Source of the DNA: Nitzschia sp. DOCU1
Lineage: Eukaryota > Bacillariophyta > Bacillariophyceae > Bacillariales > Bacillariaceae
Assembly (NCBI GenBank): GCA_951394045.1
Contig: OX595990.1
Span: 248,001-312,000, forward strand
Reading direction: 5' to 3'
DNA length: 64,000 bases
Part shown: one piece after another, positions 11,765 through 21,725 of the stretch
Layout of the letters: each line of letters begins with the position of its first letter
Numbering within the stretch: the stretch's first letter is position 1
The notes under the pieces: generated by a model
The model's input: the letters and a program-made list of their open reading frames with translations, nothing else
Told to the model about the DNA's origin: nothing
The model's database searches: none
Program-made: the position numbers and the translations under genes

Positions 11765-12668
11765 GCGCAGAATCGACTTAATAACTAGCCGTATTGTACA
11801 ACAACGTTTCAATAGGCACTTTGCCATTGTGTTCCCTTCAGGGCTTTTCCTTTCCTTCCTGAAAACCAGCCTGTGGGGTAAATCCGCTTTCTTGGAAATC
11901 GAATAGTTCGCCATTGCTGCAACCATACTACTCAATTGTTTCTGCCCACATAGATAGCATTATTCCTATCATGCGAAGAACTGATCTCGAAGAAGAAACG
12001 ACGAGCGCACTCTCAACTGGCAATCCAAAGTCGACGTGCATCTCGGGTATCGCTTGACGACCAGACAATTGGTCTAATTATTACCGACACTTATGCCAAT
12101 GTGGGTTTGTTCTCTCTCTTGGTTCCCGGTTCCCGGTCCCGCACTCCATAGTTCTCTTCCTTCTATCACACTTGAAGCTCTCACGAAGACCGCCCCACCG
12201 TATGGTAGAAAAAGATACTTTTAACGTCTATGTCAAAAAAATTGTGCCCCCAGTCATTTTATCAAGTTTAACTTTTTGGCACAACGTGCTGATACTATTT
12301 GCAGTTCCTGCCTTTCCCGCGACACGACTGGTTTTAAAACTACTTCATTTAACTCGGCGATCACACTTGAAGTTTTGACAAGGTTAGACCACTCATACCT
12401 GTCCCTATTCGCCCTCATCATCGAATCGATTCGAATCGTGCTTGGTGTCGGACAATATCAGAAGCTATTTTATTGATTTTTAAAACGAGCTCACAATTTG
12501 TGCAAAGCCACCTCTTACTGTTGTGGTCGTCGGAACGCGGCGATACTAGACGCGGAATCCGCTTCGTTCTAAACGGCAATCACGTTAGCAACAGCTACTC
12601 TAGGAAATTGTTTGCTTCCCTTGAGAAAAAGGGAGCCATTTCTTGCTAACAGCACCCTCACCACCAGC
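11765..12668. other. Intergenic, between Cys-rich genes 2 and 3
   Basis: No gene or repeat is recognised. Two short overlapping open frames (12172-12476) have no features of real proteins. It presumably holds the terminator of gene 2 and the promoter of gene 3. Confidence 0.5.
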
Positions 12669-13892
12669 ATGAACTTAAAATGCAGGTTGCTAGTCTTTGC
12701 GACAGCGTCGCTCTGGCCATGCACCGCCGCCTTAAAGCACCAGCTCTTCAACAATCGGGACATTGAATTTCATCGGGCGTTGCAAGATAGCCTCAGTATC
12801 ACCGTAAGTTATGTTGTGTCCGTATGTCATTATCCACCGGCATGGCTCCTCTCTACTATTAGTAGTACTATTGTGGGGTTTGTCTACGAATAATCATCAT
12901 AACATCATTCGTTTCTACTATCATAGGGCGATTGTTCGGTTTGTGTCGAACGAATTGATGATGCCCGGGATTGTTTGCTGGAATGCAAGAATGTTGATGG
13001 TGCAGATGGAGATTCCTTGCTGGAAAGTTGTTTGCGCAATGAAGCTGTCGAAGATTTGGAAGATTTGGCCAATTGCTGTGGGTTAGATTGCGAAGATCCA
13101 ATGAAGAAGGCAGCCCTGTGCTTGAATCGGTGCCTTGATGGCTGCTTGAGTGAGACCTCGAGCGCCTGGTACCAATGTGTGGTTGCTGCGAGTGGTAATC
13201 AAGGCTGCACTCAACAAGAATGTTTGGATGTTCTCTCAACTCACGTGCAGGATACGATGGATACCAGAAATAAAACGAACATTTTTAGTCCGGAGAATAT
13301 CGAGAAACGCCTTACAATCATCGAGATGGACGATTTGGGGGATTGCTCGTTGTTGAATAAGTTTGTGGATGCCGCTTGCCAGCTTGGAGATGAGTGCTGT
13401 GACGAGTGCCAGGAGGAGCTCGCTAGCACTTTGGATTGCTTGATTAACGATATTGTCGCGCCTTTTGTTGCGGCTTCCCTTAACGCCACCATTCCCGAAT
13501 GCCCGGTTGCCGAAGACTGCAGCACAAACCCCACGAGGGCATTGACTGAAAAGGAAGATGGCCTCTTTAACCGGGCTCTTGGCTTGCCCAAAAGCGAGCG
13601 CAGTGGAAAGAAGGAGGTCTTCCTCAAAAAAGTGAAGGAGCAGCAGCGTGATCGCCGTTTGGAGCAGGGTGCTGTTCCGACCGGTGTGATTGCTGGTTGC
13701 CGAGCGAGGATGAAGGCGGATGTCGTTGCTTACAATATGACCGAAGCCGCCAACAACTATTTGGTCTGTATCAACTCTGCCGTCTTTGCCACTTTGGAAG
13801 ACGAGCCGTCTGCCGCTTTTGCTGGTACCAGCCTCAAGAAGCTGGCGACACTTGGTGGTGCATCTCTGATTGTTGCCCTGCTTGTTGCTTAA
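12669..13892 (+). CDS. Secreted Cys-rich, probably GPI-anchored protein, paralogue 3 (2 exons)
   Basis: Exons 12669-12803 and 12927-13892 flank a 123-bp intron (donor GTAAGT, acceptor ATCATAG), giving about 366 aa. Exon 1 encodes the signal peptide MNLKCRLLVFATASLWPC. The mature part carries the family cysteines (DARDCLLEC, CCGLDCED, CLNRCLDGC, WYQCV, GCTQQECLD), the MTEAANNYLVCINSAVF block and a hydrophobic tail ending SLIVALLVA. The central part is close to paralogue 1 at DNA level (for example around 13425-13500 versus 9455-9530), and the 3' flanks also match, so copies 1 and 3 seem the closest pair. Intron position and phase (0) are shared by all three genes. Confidence 0.8.
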
Positions 13893-14272
13893 AATGAGAC
13901 GGACGTGATTCCTCCTATATACCGGTGTGTTCATAGTAGGTTCTGCGAAAACTTAGTTCATCAAGGAAAAATAAGATAGCTTCATCTACACCTACAAGGT
14001 CTAGCTCTAGGAGTGATGATGGCACTGACTTTCATCACGTCGTACCGACTACCTGTAGTGTTCGACGAGGCTTCCGGCAATAATAGACAAAGTAACGCCC
14101 TGGCATACCGTTGGCGTCTGCGTTAGAACTTCATGCATTGTAGAGAGAGAGGATTTCGATTTCTTTAAAACGACTGACCGCCGATTTCGCCTTCGTGGAC
14201 TATCATTTCACACAACCTTGACAACCCCACCGCCAGTTCTCGAACCACCGTCCGCGTGGCTCGCACCTGACA

Positions 14273-14387
14273 TTCGCGCCAAAATGAGCGTCATTGAGCG
14301 GCTCGCAACTGAAGTTCGCGCCAAAATGAGCGTCATTGGTCAACCGCCAAAAGCACGTAGTTTCGGAAAGGCCCGCCCGGCGCGAAA
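14273..14387. promoter_or_regulatory. Cluster of three E2F/DP-like sites
   Basis: TTCGCGCCAAAA occurs at 14273-14284 and again at 14315-14326, inside a 42-bp direct repeat that also carries TGAGCGTCATTG. A third site in the opposite orientation, GGCGCGAAA, is at 14379-14387. All match the E2F consensus TTT(C/G)(C/G)CGC, and they lie about 150-260 bp upstream of the ATG at 14534. S-phase or cell-cycle control of the downstream gene is inferred. Confidence 0.55.
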
Positions 14388-14533
14388 AAGCATATCCTTC
14401 CCATCCCACAATGCCTCGGAGGACGCACACAACAACTCCCTCCGACGACGACATCAAAAGCTTAAGTTGCGACGCCCACTGTTAACAAGGCCGTCATTGA
14501 TTGATTCATTCCTTTCCAAAAGTAAACGACAAC

Positions 14534-16147
14534 ATGGCTTCCTTTGCTTTCAACAGTCCCCCACCTCAAAGTTTGAAGGGGAGCAAACGGCCCGAGTGGC
14601 TGCGCCCTGCTGCTTTCAGCAGCAACAACAAGAAGGCCCCTGTTGCTGGCTTGCTCAAAACACTCGCTGTTCCTGTCGACGCATCCTTGTCGGAAAATGA
14701 CAATATGGACTGGTCGGAACGCCTCGTCTGGGTTCATCGCAACAAAGACGGGGACAAGAAATACTGCTGCCATTGGCCTGGCATTTATTACCATGGCTGG
14801 GAGGAAGCGGCAAAGTACTGCGCTCGTGACGAGGCCATGTCCAAACAGCAAAAGGCAGATTTCGCACTCCGGATTTATGAGCAAAGTGTCAAAGCCATGA
14901 CGGTGGCACTATCATCCTCAGAGCCTAAACAGGATGCTGCTGCTGCCACATACGTCGTTCGTTTGCTGGGGGTGGAACCTCTAGAGTTTATCGAACTCGA
15001 AACGCAAGGGGCCGAGCCTGATTTTGTGGGCGAGTTTGTCGGCTGGGCGCCCCAGGTTATCATGACCTACCACGACCCGTCGGCCTTTGAGGACGGGCCG
15101 TTGGAGTGGTATTTGCCCCTTATGAAAGGCATGGACGAGGCTTTTGCTCTATTGAAACCTAAAGGCAGCAGCAAGAACGAGGCTAATACTAGCATGTTTG
15201 CCAAGGGCCAGCAGCTACTGGCTGCCTATCAGGGAGCAAAGAAGAACAAAGCCAAGGGGGATCAAGGGCAGGCTGAGGATCCTACAACCCCTGGGGTTGA
15301 GACACCCAAGAATCAATCTGCGTCCGAAGTGAGTCCCTCGTCTTTGTTGTCCGATGCCACGCCAATGCACTCGAACAAATGTCCTAAGCATTCCTCATCG
15401 CCTGTGGTTGAGACACCCAACGATCAACCTGCGTCCGAAGTTAGCCCCTCTTCTTCGTCGTCCGAAGCCACGCCCATGCATTCCAACAAAAGTCCTAAGC
15501 ATTCGTCGTCGGCCAACATGCAAAGCCGAGATCTCTTTCCTCATAAAAAGACAAACAAGAAAACCAAGAAGAACGCCACGGCGTCACCCACCACCACGAA
15601 GGATGCGGCGAGCACTACCAAACAAACTTTGAAGTCGCCACCCAGCGCACCCCAGGTGTCTCCTGCTACTTCTGCCAAAACGCCGGTTCAGTGCCGCAGT
15701 TCGAGTCGCCCCAAGCGCAAGGCCGTACAAAAGACAGATAGTTTGACGCCAACATCCAGTCGAACTAGTGCCAGTATTCGTCGCGAGAACGACGACGATG
15801 ACTTTTATTCGTTCAGAAACCTCATCAAGGTTTTGACGCAAAAGCTGGGATGGCAATACCGTCACGCCAAGTCTCAATTCCAAACCTGGGTCTATGAACG
15901 TGTCGATACTCCGGGAGAAGAAGGTGGTGCATATCTGAAGGACTACTTTTATGAAGAATCTGACGTGGTTGACTACTGTCGACGAAACGGATACAAGGAG
16001 CGTTTTGGAAACTTGATTGAAAACAAGAATACTACCGGCAGCAACAACAGTGCAACGCCCACCCAAGATGGCAACCACGACGAGACTGGCGCTGTCATTA
16101 CGCCTCCGACCGCAAAGCGTGTCTGCAACCACGACATTGTCGTATAA
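14534..16147 (+). CDS. Nuclear-type protein with PWWP-like N-region and diatom C-terminal domain
   Basis: One exon, 537 aa from the ATG in ACAACATGGCT. Residues ~60-170 have a PWWP-like layout: RLVWVH, a WPGIYYHGW segment, then VVRLLGVEP and FVGW; this is a resemblance only. A low-complexity middle contains two copies of a 37-residue tandem repeat (period 111 bp, from about 15296) with VETP, ASEVSPSS, ATPMHSN and PKHSSS, followed by a Lys-rich, NLS-like stretch (KKTNKKTKKN). The C-terminal ~65 residues after a DDDD run form an aromatic domain (SFRNLIKVLTQKLGW, FQTWVYERV, DYFYEESDVVDYCRRNGY) that looks like a small DNA- or histone-binding module, distantly like MBD/TAM. A chromatin role is inferred from these features and the E2F-like promoter sites. 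Confidence 0.7.
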   Translation: MASFAFNSPPPQSLKGSKRPEWLRPAAFSSNNKKAPVAGLLKTLAVPVDASLSENDNMDWSERLVWVHRNKDGDKKYCCHWPGIYYHGWEEAAKYCARDEAMSKQQKADFALRIYEQSVKAMTVALSSSEPKQDAAAATYVVRLLGVEPLEFIELETQGAEPDFVGEFVGWAPQVIMTYHDPSAFEDGPLEWYLPLMKGMDEAFALLKPKGSSKNEANTSMFAKGQQLLAAYQGAKKNKAKGDQGQAEDPTTPGVETPKNQSASEVSPSSLLSDATPMHSNKCPKHSSSPVVETPNDQPASEVSPSSSSSEATPMHSNKSPKHSSSANMQSRDLFPHKKTNKKTKKNATASPTTTKDAASTTKQTLKSPPSAPQVSPATSAKTPVQCRSSSRPKRKAVQKTDSLTPTSSRTSASIRRENDDDDFYSFRNLIKVLTQKLGWQYRHAKSQFQTWVYERVDTPGEEGGAYLKDYFYEESDVVDYCRRNGYKERFGNLIENKNTTGSNNSATPTQDGNHDETGAVITPPTAKRVCNHDIVV

Positions 16148-17632
16148 AACACGTTTGAATCCCTGCTTCGGGGGTCGTAGTGGTGTTGACGAGACTACAT
16201 TATTCCATTGCATGAGAGGATACATATTGAGATTTTCTAACAGGGTTAAACGTATAGAGAATCAAGGATTTTGTTACACCGTCTCAGTCCTATACATGGC
16301 TGACTACTCGGCCACTCACAAGAGCAAGGCACGACAAGGTGACGATCCACTAAACTCCAGTCGTCGTATGTTTTCTTCATCCGGGCATGCTGTAGTTGTA
16401 AAGTTGTAATGCTTCTACTCCCTCCGCCATGCTCGTTCCCTGTTATTCCCAGGTCATTGTTCGGTGAATGTTTTTCTTTTGCGCGAGAGTAGTAGTTGAC
16501 GGCCAACACATCAAGCAATCATCAATTAAAATTCAAGAAGCATACGTGGCTCGAATACCTACAGGGGCAGCATAATCCTTCGTCGACTCTACGCAACGAC
16601 CTGTTGACAATTCTTGTATCCTCCTGCTACGCCATGAGAATGCTGCCGGCGCCTGACACGGCAGTTTCCAAAGCGTAACAAGAAAAACATGCTGGTATAA
16701 GAAGAAATGATGGCGGCTGCCGAAGGGATGGAAAATAGGTAGTGGCGATGGGGAGCAGCTCGCTGCTTCGCTTCCTCGTTTGCCTTGACCACCATGTCTA
16801 TTTTGACGTCATACTAGCTAGTACCTGTCGTTGTCGTCGTCGTCATTCCAGTGTCATATTCCGTCGTGGTCGTCGTCTAGTCTCGTTCTCGACACGCGCA
16901 ACAAAGCAGAGGAACAGCATCTAGCTATCCGATGTATATGTCACTCCACTACTCGCATTTTCTCAGCTAGAAATCGTTCATCCCGCTAGACTTGTTTGAA
17001 TCAAGTGGCCGGACAACAGATTGGAATTTCTTTTCATGTATATCGAGGACGACCAGGTCCTCGCTCCGACAAGACGGCGGGTTGTTGCTCCTGTCTTGCT
17101 TTATTAACTCCTCCTTCAAAATTGAATGCTGGTCCTTGTTCCGTTTTGTTATTTCGACATGGCGTCGGTGATTCACGTTGGTTTACCATGGCATCAGTCG
17201 ACACGCAGCATGTATCGCCATGGTCGTTGGGTGGTCGGCAGCCAAACGCAGAAAAATGAGGCGTGCGTGGCACCACGCCCAACGAACAATCTTCCAAGAG
17301 TGTCTTGGGGCTGTGTTACCCTGTTACTCCAGCCCCTTCGGCACTAAGATTTATGCGTTTGTCCCACTGGCATTTATGGAAGCAATGTACAGTCGAATTA
17401 CTCCATTGGGTCTCTTTGGCGGAAGGATCCCTATGTGTTTTTGTCCACCAAGACTAAACTGACCAATCAGCGTACAGCAAACGTTCTACCTTGCATGCTA
17501 CAATAGTCGTATGCCTTCCGCACCAAGATTGAGATTGGCAGCTTTCCGTGCATGCAAGATCGAAGCAGGCGGCGTTTCCTTCTCGAGACCGCATCGTCCA
17601 TTCACATTGACTCTTGCGTTGTTCTCATAACT
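16148..17632. other. Intergenic, no gene recognised
   Basis: Only short open frames without recognisable motifs. No clear repeats or RNA genes were seen. It contains the 3' flank of the preceding gene and the promoter of the gene at 17633. Confidence 0.5.
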
Positions 17633-18175
17633 ATGAAAAGCTCCACGTTGTCGCCATTACAGCCGCAACAACAACCAAAGAAAGCAACAACACAACAACG
17701 CAACAGCCGACAAGCACCATCATCCTCCACCAATATGCCGACTACTGAATCTTCTTCGACGACTCGTGCCCCTCGCTCTCGCTCTCATTCTCCGTCTCGT
17801 ACGCACTTGGAATCTGCCAGTAAGCCATTGCGACGTGGCCGCAAACCCGGTCATACTCCCAAGCGCATCTCCAAACCTTCCACTCCGGACTTTGACAATT
17901 CCTTCAACTCGTCGTTTGGCAATTTGAACAACTCGACGGGTCACATTCCCGACGAATCCTTGGATTTCTTGACCAAGTCGCCGGCGGGACATCAATGGCG
18001 TCACAAAAAGTTGAATCAAACTAATATTGGTGCTACTCAACGCCGCTATGAAGAATACAGTGGCCGTAGGTCGCTCCTGGCAACGCCCCAAGGCATGGAA
18101 CGTGAATTACGACGAAAGGATATTCGGGATGCCTTGATGGCATCCATGTCGGATATGGGAGTACCCGATCTATAA
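17633..18175 (+). CDS. Small basic Ser/Thr/Gln-rich hypothetical protein
   Basis: 180 aa from the first ATG that opens a plausible N-terminus (MKSSTLSPLQPQQQPKK); the open frame extends 5' to 17552 without reason to use it. The first ~70 residues are Gln-, Ser-, Thr- and Arg-rich. A central section carries NSFNSSFGNLNNSTGHIPDE. The C-terminal ~70 residues are more ordered and charged (SPAGHQWRHKKLNQTNIG, RRYEEYSGRR, ELRRKDIRDALMASMSDMG), ending GVPDL. No known domain is recognised. Composition suggests a nuclear or nucleic-acid-binding protein, but this is weak. Confidence 0.55.
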   Translation: MKSSTLSPLQPQQQPKKATTQQRNSRQAPSSSTNMPTTESSSTTRAPRSRSHSPSRTHLESASKPLRRGRKPGHTPKRISKPSTPDFDNSFNSSFGNLNNSTGHIPDESLDFLTKSPAGHQWRHKKLNQTNIGATQRRYEEYSGRRSLLATPQGMERELRRKDIRDALMASMSDMGVPDL

Positions 18176-18980
18176 GCCGGGGGCGAAGACTACTGCTGTA
18201 AATTGAAACTGGGTGATGTAAGAGTAACAAAATAGAATGTTTTCCTCATTTCAATCCTTCCGACTTGCGTATCATCTTGCTGCAAGTCTTATCTAGTAAG
18301 CCCTGCCCTAGCCAGTGGCGGGCATTTTCGTAGAAGCTTTCTACTCAATCAAAATGGATACGAGTAACTCAGGGTAGGTTCTAGCTCGTAGAAGCATGGA
18401 TCTAGCTGTTTTTTCATGGGTATTTCTAGCTTAACGTGTTGCAAATAGCACAAGCTAGCTACTCTAGTAGAGAATCAATTTTATTTGCCCGCCCGCCTTC
18501 TCAGAGGCAAGCTAGCCGCCGGTTACTGATCATGCTTGAGATTGAAAGGAACCAACCCCACTACGATAGTTGTTTTACTCGTAACACCCGCCCTCTACCA
18601 GTACTCTAGTTGTATTATCCCTCTTTTATTCTTGCCGAAATAGAAGAACAGCAAAGGATGTTTCCTAGCATGGAACCGTGGCAACGGAAACTTAATTCGC
18701 CTCAGCAGTACTACCTTCCGGAGCAGTGTTCAAAGAAGTCGAAGCTCATCAAACGCCGCAAGAGCAATGTATCGATCAAACGTCAGCTGAAAATTTGGAT
18801 GGATTGCGCGACGTCCGTTGACGAGGTTTCAGATTTTCAAGAGAACAATGTGCGTCGAGGAACAAAAATCGCTTTTGGTTGGCAAACCCAAGAAAAATTA
18901 GCAATAGAATTTTGTTGGCGCTGTCTTCTTTTAATTGGTGAAATACAAAACGGAAATTTTCGTTGGCGTGGTTGGAGGCC
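18176..18980. other. Intergenic or 5' region of the next gene
   Basis: The first ~430 bases hold nothing recognisable. A 155-codon frame (18610-19077) overlaps the next gene in another frame; part of it might be an upstream exon of that gene, but no convincing splice pair was found. Confidence 0.4.
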
Positions 18981-20108
18981 ATGGAGGAAAGTAGTGGAGA
19001 AGAAGGCGGCGTTGGAGACGCGGCGTTGTTGGATAGCGGCCCGCACGAGGTCGACGAATGGATGGCAACCACCTTGATGGAATCAAAAGAGTTCCTTGAT
19101 AGCATAGGAGCTAATGATCCCGGACCGCCAGCGCCGGATCCCCCCGACGACAGTGCACTGTGGGTCCACCTCGGATCTTCGGTCAACGACAAGGTAAGAA
19201 CGATCGACCAGCCTCCGAGACATCATGATGACCCCCCGCGGGGAACAACGCAGGCGGAAGCTTGGCTGAATGAAACGGAGCAAGCTCTACCGCCGCTAGA
19301 GCCATGGCAGTTGGAACCTTGGCCGAATGAAACAGACCTACCACTGATAGCAGCTCTACCCCCGCCGCGAGACGCCATATTGCTCCAACATCCCGACTGG
19401 ATAGACCACATTCTTCCTGACTTGAGATATGTGTATCCCAATACATCAGAACGCGACTTGAGATCGTTCGCCCGGTCGATGGTTCGGAATCTCCAAGATT
19501 ACTGTCGTGCTAGCAAATCAACTCCTTCCGACGGGAAAGCCGCCCCAATCGAATGCCATGAGTATGATCTGAACGAATTCAAAACAATGTTTCGTCTTTC
19601 TCTACCATATCAAAGTAAACACACCAAACACCGTGTTTCACTTCTGATGCCCTCTCGCTCCCATAAAGTCATTGTCGATGCCAATGTCGATTTCGATATT
19701 GGAATCGATAATGACTTCATGGGAGCGAAAGGGCATCATGATGATTTTGTCGCCGAAACGGCGCTGCCTTCTTTTGCTAGCAAAACACACGAGCCTTCCT
19801 CTTCCGCAGCTAATGGCGCCACTTCCCCTAAGGGTGGTCAACAAGCCCCTCGAACTCCCGGAGGCTATAAGTGCAGAATTTGTGGTTTTCCAAAGAAGAT
19901 GCATGACACATTTCCAGGCAAAACTTGTCCCGAAGAAATCAGATTGGACGATGGAACCATCAAGAGAAAAGCACGAGACGTGGAAACACAAACAATTGAG
20001 TCGACCTTGAATCATCCTCGATCTCGTGACGACGACGACGAGCCGGCGCCAAAGCGCATTTGCGTGTCCAAAAGAGGAAGCTCCTCCATCCTGAAGAAAT
20101 GGACATGA
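18981..20108 (+). CDS. Acidic protein with C-terminal CCHC zinc-knuckle-like motif
   Basis: 375 aa from the ATG at 18981. The N-terminus is acidic and Pro-rich (MEESSGEEGG, DPGPPAPDPPDD) with a repeated EPWQLEPWPNET-type stretch. A helical region follows (HILPDLRYVYPN, SFARSMVRNLQDYC). Near residue 300 there is C-x2-C-x6-H-x7-C (CRIC..KMH..KTC), a zinc-knuckle-like motif also found in the minus-strand gene at 33255-34571. The C-terminus has DDDDE, PKRICVSKRG and a basic end, suggesting a nuclear protein. A GTAAGA at about 19194 could act as a splice donor but the frame stays open. A 92-bp DNA palindrome lies inside the frame (19646-19737). A decayed copy of the 3' end lies at 20626-20880. Confidence 0.6.
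   Translation: MEESSGEEGGVGDAALLDSGPHEVDEWMATTLMESKEFLDSIGANDPGPPAPDPPDDSALWVHLGSSVNDKVRTIDQPPRHHDDPPRGTTQAEAWLNETEQALPPLEPWQLEPWPNETDLPLIAALPPPRDAILLQHPDWIDHILPDLRYVYPNTSERDLRSFARSMVRNLQDYCRASKSTPSDGKAAPIECHEYDLNEFKTMFRLSLPYQSKHTKHRVSLLMPSRSHKVIVDANVDFDIGIDNDFMGAKGHHDDFVAETALPSFASKTHEPSSSAANGATSPKGGQQAPRTPGGYKCRICGFPKKMHDTFPGKTCPEEIRLDDGTIKRKARDVETQTIESTLNHPRSRDDDDEPAPKRICVSKRGSSSILKKWT
19646..19737. repeat. 92-bp palindrome inside a coding frame
   Basis: Arms 19646-19682 and 19701-19737 (37 bp each, about four mismatches) are reverse complements, and the 18 bp between them (AATGTCGATTTCGATATT) is itself nearly palindromic. The whole element encodes in-frame residues of the surrounding protein (MPSRSHKVIVDANVDFDIG). 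It could be a domesticated foldback insertion. Confidence 0.8.
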
Positions 20109-20123
20109 AGTTCCAGTCATAAT

Positions 20124-20376
20124 AATGCAGAAGAACAAGTAATATTTGGACATGGATCCAATGATGATGCCAAAACCACACGTCCTTGATGAGACGATTC
20201 GGGGTTCAGAGGGGTCATCTCGTTTGGCACAGGCGAACGAGTCTTTGGATTAAAGTCTTGTTGGCACCGATGACAAACGAGATGACCCCTCTGAACCTCG
20301 AATCGTCTCATCAAGGACGTGTGGTTTTGGCATCATTGTTGGATCCATGTCCAAATAGTACTTGTTCTTCTGCATT
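20124..20376. repeat. Long inverted repeat, 102-bp arms, just after a stop codon
   Basis: Left arm 20124-20225 and right arm 20275-20376 pair with about four mismatches around a 49-nt loop, starting 15 bp after the stop of the preceding gene. If it lies in the 3' UTR, the transcript would form a hairpin of about 100 bp, long enough to be a small-RNA precursor. It may instead be a foldback or MITE-type insertion. Confidence 0.85.
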
Positions 20377-20625
20377 CGAAAAATTCGACGAATAGTGCAA
20401 TTGAATCAATCAAACATCAGTCCATAATTCCATAAAGATAGACTATGGCTGGCTGAACGCGATTCTCTGTTGAGACGATTGTCACATGTAATCCGCCGAG
20501 GAACCACCATAGCCTGGATTTGGATCCATTCGTTGCAGCGCTCCCCGGTCGCACTCAACGCTGGATGCAGCACTTTCTTTGGGCGTCGTCATGATTCTTG
20601 TTTTGTATTTCGTTGCTTACCCATC

Positions 20626-20880
20626 GAACTGGCGGAGGCTATAATGGCGGCACTTGTCAGCTTCTAAAGAAGCTACATTTCACATTCCCCTTGACAATTC
20701 TTGTCCCGAAGAAATCAGATTGCACAACGGAACCATCTAGAGCGAAGCTCAATACAGGGAAACTCAAACATCTGATTCGACCCTGAATACTCGATCTCGT
20801 GCGGACCATGACGACAAACTAAAAGGCCCCACCGCCCCAAAACGCATGCGCCGTGCCTAATAGCGCTCCAACAAGATTCC
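20626..20880 (+). pseudogene. Decayed copy of the 3' end of the CCHC gene
   Basis: The stretch parallels 19855-20080 of the upstream gene: GGAGGCTATAA, then AAAGAAG, then CTTGTCCCGAAGAAATCAGATTG, GGAACCATC, and CCAAAACGCAT near the end. It has lost both knuckle cysteine codons and contains stops and indels. It lies downstream of the long inverted repeat, so a duplicated 3' segment has degenerated here. Confidence 0.65.
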
Positions 20881-21725
20881 TTTCATTCAATGGAAAGATG
20901 GTGGGAGAAAAGGGAGAACTGGATACAATCCATCTTGATATCGAGAACAAATGTTCTTGATGACCAAGGGCATTTGTTTTCGATATTAAATGGACTGGAC
21001 CCAGTACTACTGTTTCTTGTTCCATCCTCCCCTTGATTGAAAGGAACACGAACAAGTCCAAACGAATTGGACTCGATCGATGAAGATACCGTCATGCTGG
21101 ATATAATGACCCCTCGTATCCGCCCTTTACCAATCGACTCCTCGCTCGAGAGCACCAGGTAGCTACTCCAGAATAGCCATTATGCATTCCAGTATTGTGT
21201 GTGGTTGCATACTGGAGTGACATTGTAAATACAGGAGAGGTACGGTCGAACTCATGGATGCAGCACATCCTTGGAGCGCCATTGTAGTGTGTCGTGCTTA
21301 TTTTCGTTTCTCGCTTTACCGGTATTTCTGCCGCCTCCACGCACGCTGGAGCAGCGACGACTCCTTGGATCATATTCTTTCGTGCGTGACTCCTTGGACC
21401 CTGTGCGCGCGTGGGCACGGCGTTCGCTCACGCACGACGCTGGAGCAAAAACAACTGACTCGACTACTTGGACCATATTCGCGCCTGCGTGCGTGCATGC
21501 GTACGCGCGGCTTCGCTCTGATGTCCGTGATTCGATGATGATTCATTCGTTCGAAGTGACATCATCCTTCGCCGTTCCAGTTGGCAGCAACTGGTGCGAC
21601 GATGACGATGATGAGACGAAATCGATCGAACCGAAGATATATGCGTTAGCTTCGTCTCTGCTGGTAGTAGCAACCACAAAAGCTTTCATATAGTGTCCAT
21701 TACTGCTTCGTCTACTAGCACTAGA
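20881..21725. other. Intergenic, upstream of the aminopeptidase gene
   Basis: No gene is recognised. Alternating GCGTGCGT-type sequence occurs near 21483-21505. Short open frames on both strands (21092-21693) look like chance. Confidence 0.45.

Noticed and set aside
15584..16225. 213-codon minus-strand frame opposite the PWWP-like gene
   Set aside because: Antisense shadow without motifs.
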